This document shows, in pieces, positions 62,769 through 64,000 of a stretch of 64,000 nucleotides of DNA. The stretch is from assembly GCA_944389505.1 (NCBI GenBank), contig CALXMP010000009.1, positions 1 through 64,000 of the forward strand, given 5' to 3'. Numbering within the stretch: position 1 is the first letter of the stretch; each line of letters opens with the position of its first letter. Made by a program: the position numbers and the translations under genes. Source of the DNA: an uncultured Spirochaetaceae bacterium. Lineage in GTDB: Bacteria; Spirochaetota; Spirochaetia; Sphaerochaetales; Sphaerochaetaceae. The notes under the pieces are model-generated. The model was not told where the DNA came from. It saw nothing but the letters and a program-made list of their open reading frames with translations, and did no database searches.

Positions 62769-62871
62769 ATGCCCTCGCTTTTTCTGTAGTTTCAATCATA
62801 GGCGAGGGAAATGTCAAATAAAATCATAATCGCATGCAGAAAATTTCATATTTTATGCATAAATATCGAAT
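62769..62871 (-). promoter_or_regulatory. Upstream region of the lyase gene with promoter elements and an inverted repeat
   Basis: On the minus strand, TTGACA lies at about 62817-62812, with TATGAT downstream near 62800; the spacing is short, so the exact promoter is unclear. Near 62833-62859 an interrupted inverted repeat is visible, GCAT...AAAAT opposite ATTTTATGC. This may be a regulatory site for amino-acid control. Confidence 0.35.
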
Positions 62872-63567
62872 TCAGAAGAAAAGCGAAACGAATATTGCTG
62901 TTATGATACCTGCAAATGAAAGCGCTATGCCGCTCATAGCACCGATATCCTCTCCCATCTCAAGTGCCTTGGATGTGCCGATGACATGGCTGGCGGTACC
63001 TATTGCAACGCCTGAGGCAATCCTTGATTTAACCCTGAAGAGCTTTACAAGGAGAGGGGCGAGTATGTTTCCCATCACACCTGTGAAGATAAGTGCGGTG
63101 ACAGTGAGGCTTCTTATACCTCCGAGAGAGTCTGCTATAGCGACTGCAATCGGGGTAGTGACGCTCTTTGGAACAAGGGAGTACTTCAGCTCATCGGTTA
63201 TGCCGAAAGCCTCTGAGAGTACAACTACTGCCACCACGCTCACAATGCTCCCGACAAGCGTTCCCATGAGTATTGGCAGGAAGTGCGACTTCACGATCTC
63301 CCTCTGCCTGTAGATCGATACAGCGAGTATTGTCGTGACAGGTGTTAGGAACATTCCGATGAAATCCCCTCCGCGGGCATATTCAGAGTAGGGTATCCCG
63401 AATACTGCCAGCACAGCGACTATAAGAAGGACGGAGATCAGATAGGGATTGAAGATGGCAAGCCTGAGCTTCTTGCTTATCCTGAGACCGATCCAGTAGG
63501 TGAGTATTGTCAGCGTTACACCGAAAAGTGGTGTCTCTATGATTGCCTCTGCTATTCTGTCGATCAT
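62872..63567 (-). CDS. lrgB: LrgB/CidB-family membrane protein
   Basis: 231 residues, seven or more membrane helices. NPYLISVLLIVAVL, GMFLTPVTTILAVSIYRQ, SVTTPIAVAIADSLGG, and GTASHVIGTSKALEMG are LrgB motifs. In Bacillus the LrgAB-like PftAB pair carries pyruvate. Overlaps lrgA by four bases. Confidence 0.93.
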   Translation of the reverse strand: MIDRIAEAIIETPLFGVTLTILTYWIGLRISKKLRLAIFNPYLISVLLIVAVLAVFGIPYSEYARGGDFIGMFLTPVTTILAVSIYRQREIVKSHFLPILMGTLVGSIVSVVAVVVLSEAFGITDELKYSLVPKSVTTPIAVAIADSLGGIRSLTVTALIFTGVMGNILAPLLVKLFRVKSRIASGVAIGTASHVIGTSKALEMGEDIGAMSGIALSFAGIITAIFVSLFF

Positions 63568-63926
63568 GCGGCCTTCCTCCTCTGCATCAAGCGCTCTGTT
63601 ATCTCAACAGCCTTTGCCGCTGCAAAGAATGTGATAAGCATCGAGATGGCTGAAATCAGGATTATATGGAACCATGATGATGAGAGCAGGTCCGCGTACT
63701 CTATGATCTCCACCCCGGATGGAACGAAGAACATCGCCATGTACTTCAGGAAGAAAGATGAGGATGATGAGAGCCCATCCTCCTTTATGATTCCCAGGAA
63801 AAGAAGCAGAAGAAGCAGGAAGAGGGATATCACGGCAGGAGGGAAGGCGAATGGAAGCATCGCGGCTATTACCCCGCCTGCTATCGACAGCAATGCTATT
63901 ATAATCAGCTCAGAAAGGATTTCCAT
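63564..63926 (-). CDS. lrgA: LrgA/CidA-family membrane protein
   Basis: 120 residues from ATG 63926. Four membrane helices; FAFPPAVISLFLLLLLLFLGII and YMAMFFVPSGVEIIEYADLL are typical for LrgA. The -10 TATCAT (63939-63934) ends 7 bases before the ATG and no Shine-Dalgarno site is seen, so it too may be leaderless or nearly so. Confidence 0.9.
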   Translation of the reverse strand: MEILSELIIIALLSIAGGVIAAMLPFAFPPAVISLFLLLLLLFLGIIKEDGLSSSSSFFLKYMAMFFVPSGVEIIEYADLLSSSWFHIILISAISMLITFFAAAKAVEITERLMQRRKAA

Positions 63927-63933
63927 GGCGCCA

Positions 63934-63939
63934 ATGATA
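63934..63939 (-). promoter_or_regulatory. -10 box of lrgAB
   Basis: On the minus strand GCTATCAT ends 7 bases before ATG 63926, predicting a start on or one base before the start codon. Confidence 0.5.
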
Positions 63940-63958
63940 GCCTTATCACGGCTTAATG

Positions 63959-64000
63959 TCACTTCTCCTCTTCGAGTTTTTCCTTTGCTACCGCAAGCAT
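63959..64000 (-). CDS. C-terminal tail of an upstream gene, cut by the window edge
   Basis: On the minus strand the frame MLAVAKEKLEEEK ends in TGA at 63961-63959. A charged helical tail of this type ahead of a new promoter suggests the end of a gene beginning outside the window. Too short to identify. Confidence 0.35.
   Translation of the reverse strand: MLAVAKEKLEEEK

Overview
The window looks like chromosomal DNA of a gut-type spirochaete, most likely Sphaerochaetaceae or a near relative. The main hint is that several secreted solute-binding proteins have signal peptides ending in FAGGSS or FASGSS, a style common in Sphaerochaeta and Treponema. Metabolism looks fermentative and anaerobic: many flavodoxins, a ferredoxin-flavodoxin protein, a tryptophanase-family lyase, pyruvate kinase and many ABC importers. 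No flagellar, rRNA or phage module is present. The taxonomic call is an inference from style, not from a database match.

Layout. 1-11.8 kb is accessory: the probable right end of an IS200/IS605-type element at the left edge, a short-chain dehydrogenase, an orphan HNH nuclease, a GyrI-like protein, and an EamA-type transporter gene split by a complete tnpB-only element (3703-5228). Then come an MBL hydrolase, a cupin, an unusual barrel protein, and an amino-acid ABC transporter made of two fusion proteins. 12.1-24.7 kb is core: tRNA-Thr, rpmG, tRNA-Trp, secE, nusG, rplKAJL, rpoBC, rpsL, rpsG. 24.7-31 kb holds a KilA-N-like small protein, a TSCPD protein, a GNAT, an iron-box-like controlled DUF3793-flavodoxin pair, an acyl-CoA synthetase, mnmA and nagB. 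31-36 kb is a full branched-chain amino-acid importer (liv). 36-43 kb holds an FUSC protein, an Fsa/TalC transaldolase, an EFR1 ferredoxin-flavodoxin protein, a TetR-controlled five-gene flavodoxin operon and a second TetR. 43-46.4 kb is ftsH and neighbours. 46.4-50 kb is an Lpl-type oligosaccharide importer. 50-64 kb holds a MATE pump, pyk, an SLC13/ArsB-like transporter, a BMP-type nucleoside importer, an esterase with two hydrolase-like halves, a tryptophanase-family lyase and an LrgAB pair.

Regulation is compact. Terminators are often followed directly by a promoter, and transcribed leaders are short. At least seven genes (1528, 3804, 24740, 28985, 38033, 42456, 45886) have a -10 box ending exactly six bases before an ATG and no Shine-Dalgarno site, so transcription should start on the start codon itself. 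Operon-internal genes and many others keep strong Shine-Dalgarno sites.

The most notable finds are: the tnpB element, with TTGAT at its left flank, a TTCAC right end, intact RuvC acidic residues, a decayed zinc ribbon, a candidate guide-RNA scaffold, and an insertion that can be reversed on paper to give an intact 284-residue transporter; the leaderless promoter pattern; two identical-type operators 100 bp apart bracketing a terminator upstream of DUF3793; the GlnQ-GHKL-like fusion with a permuted binding-protein/permease partner; and an MnmA lacking the second catalytic cysteine.
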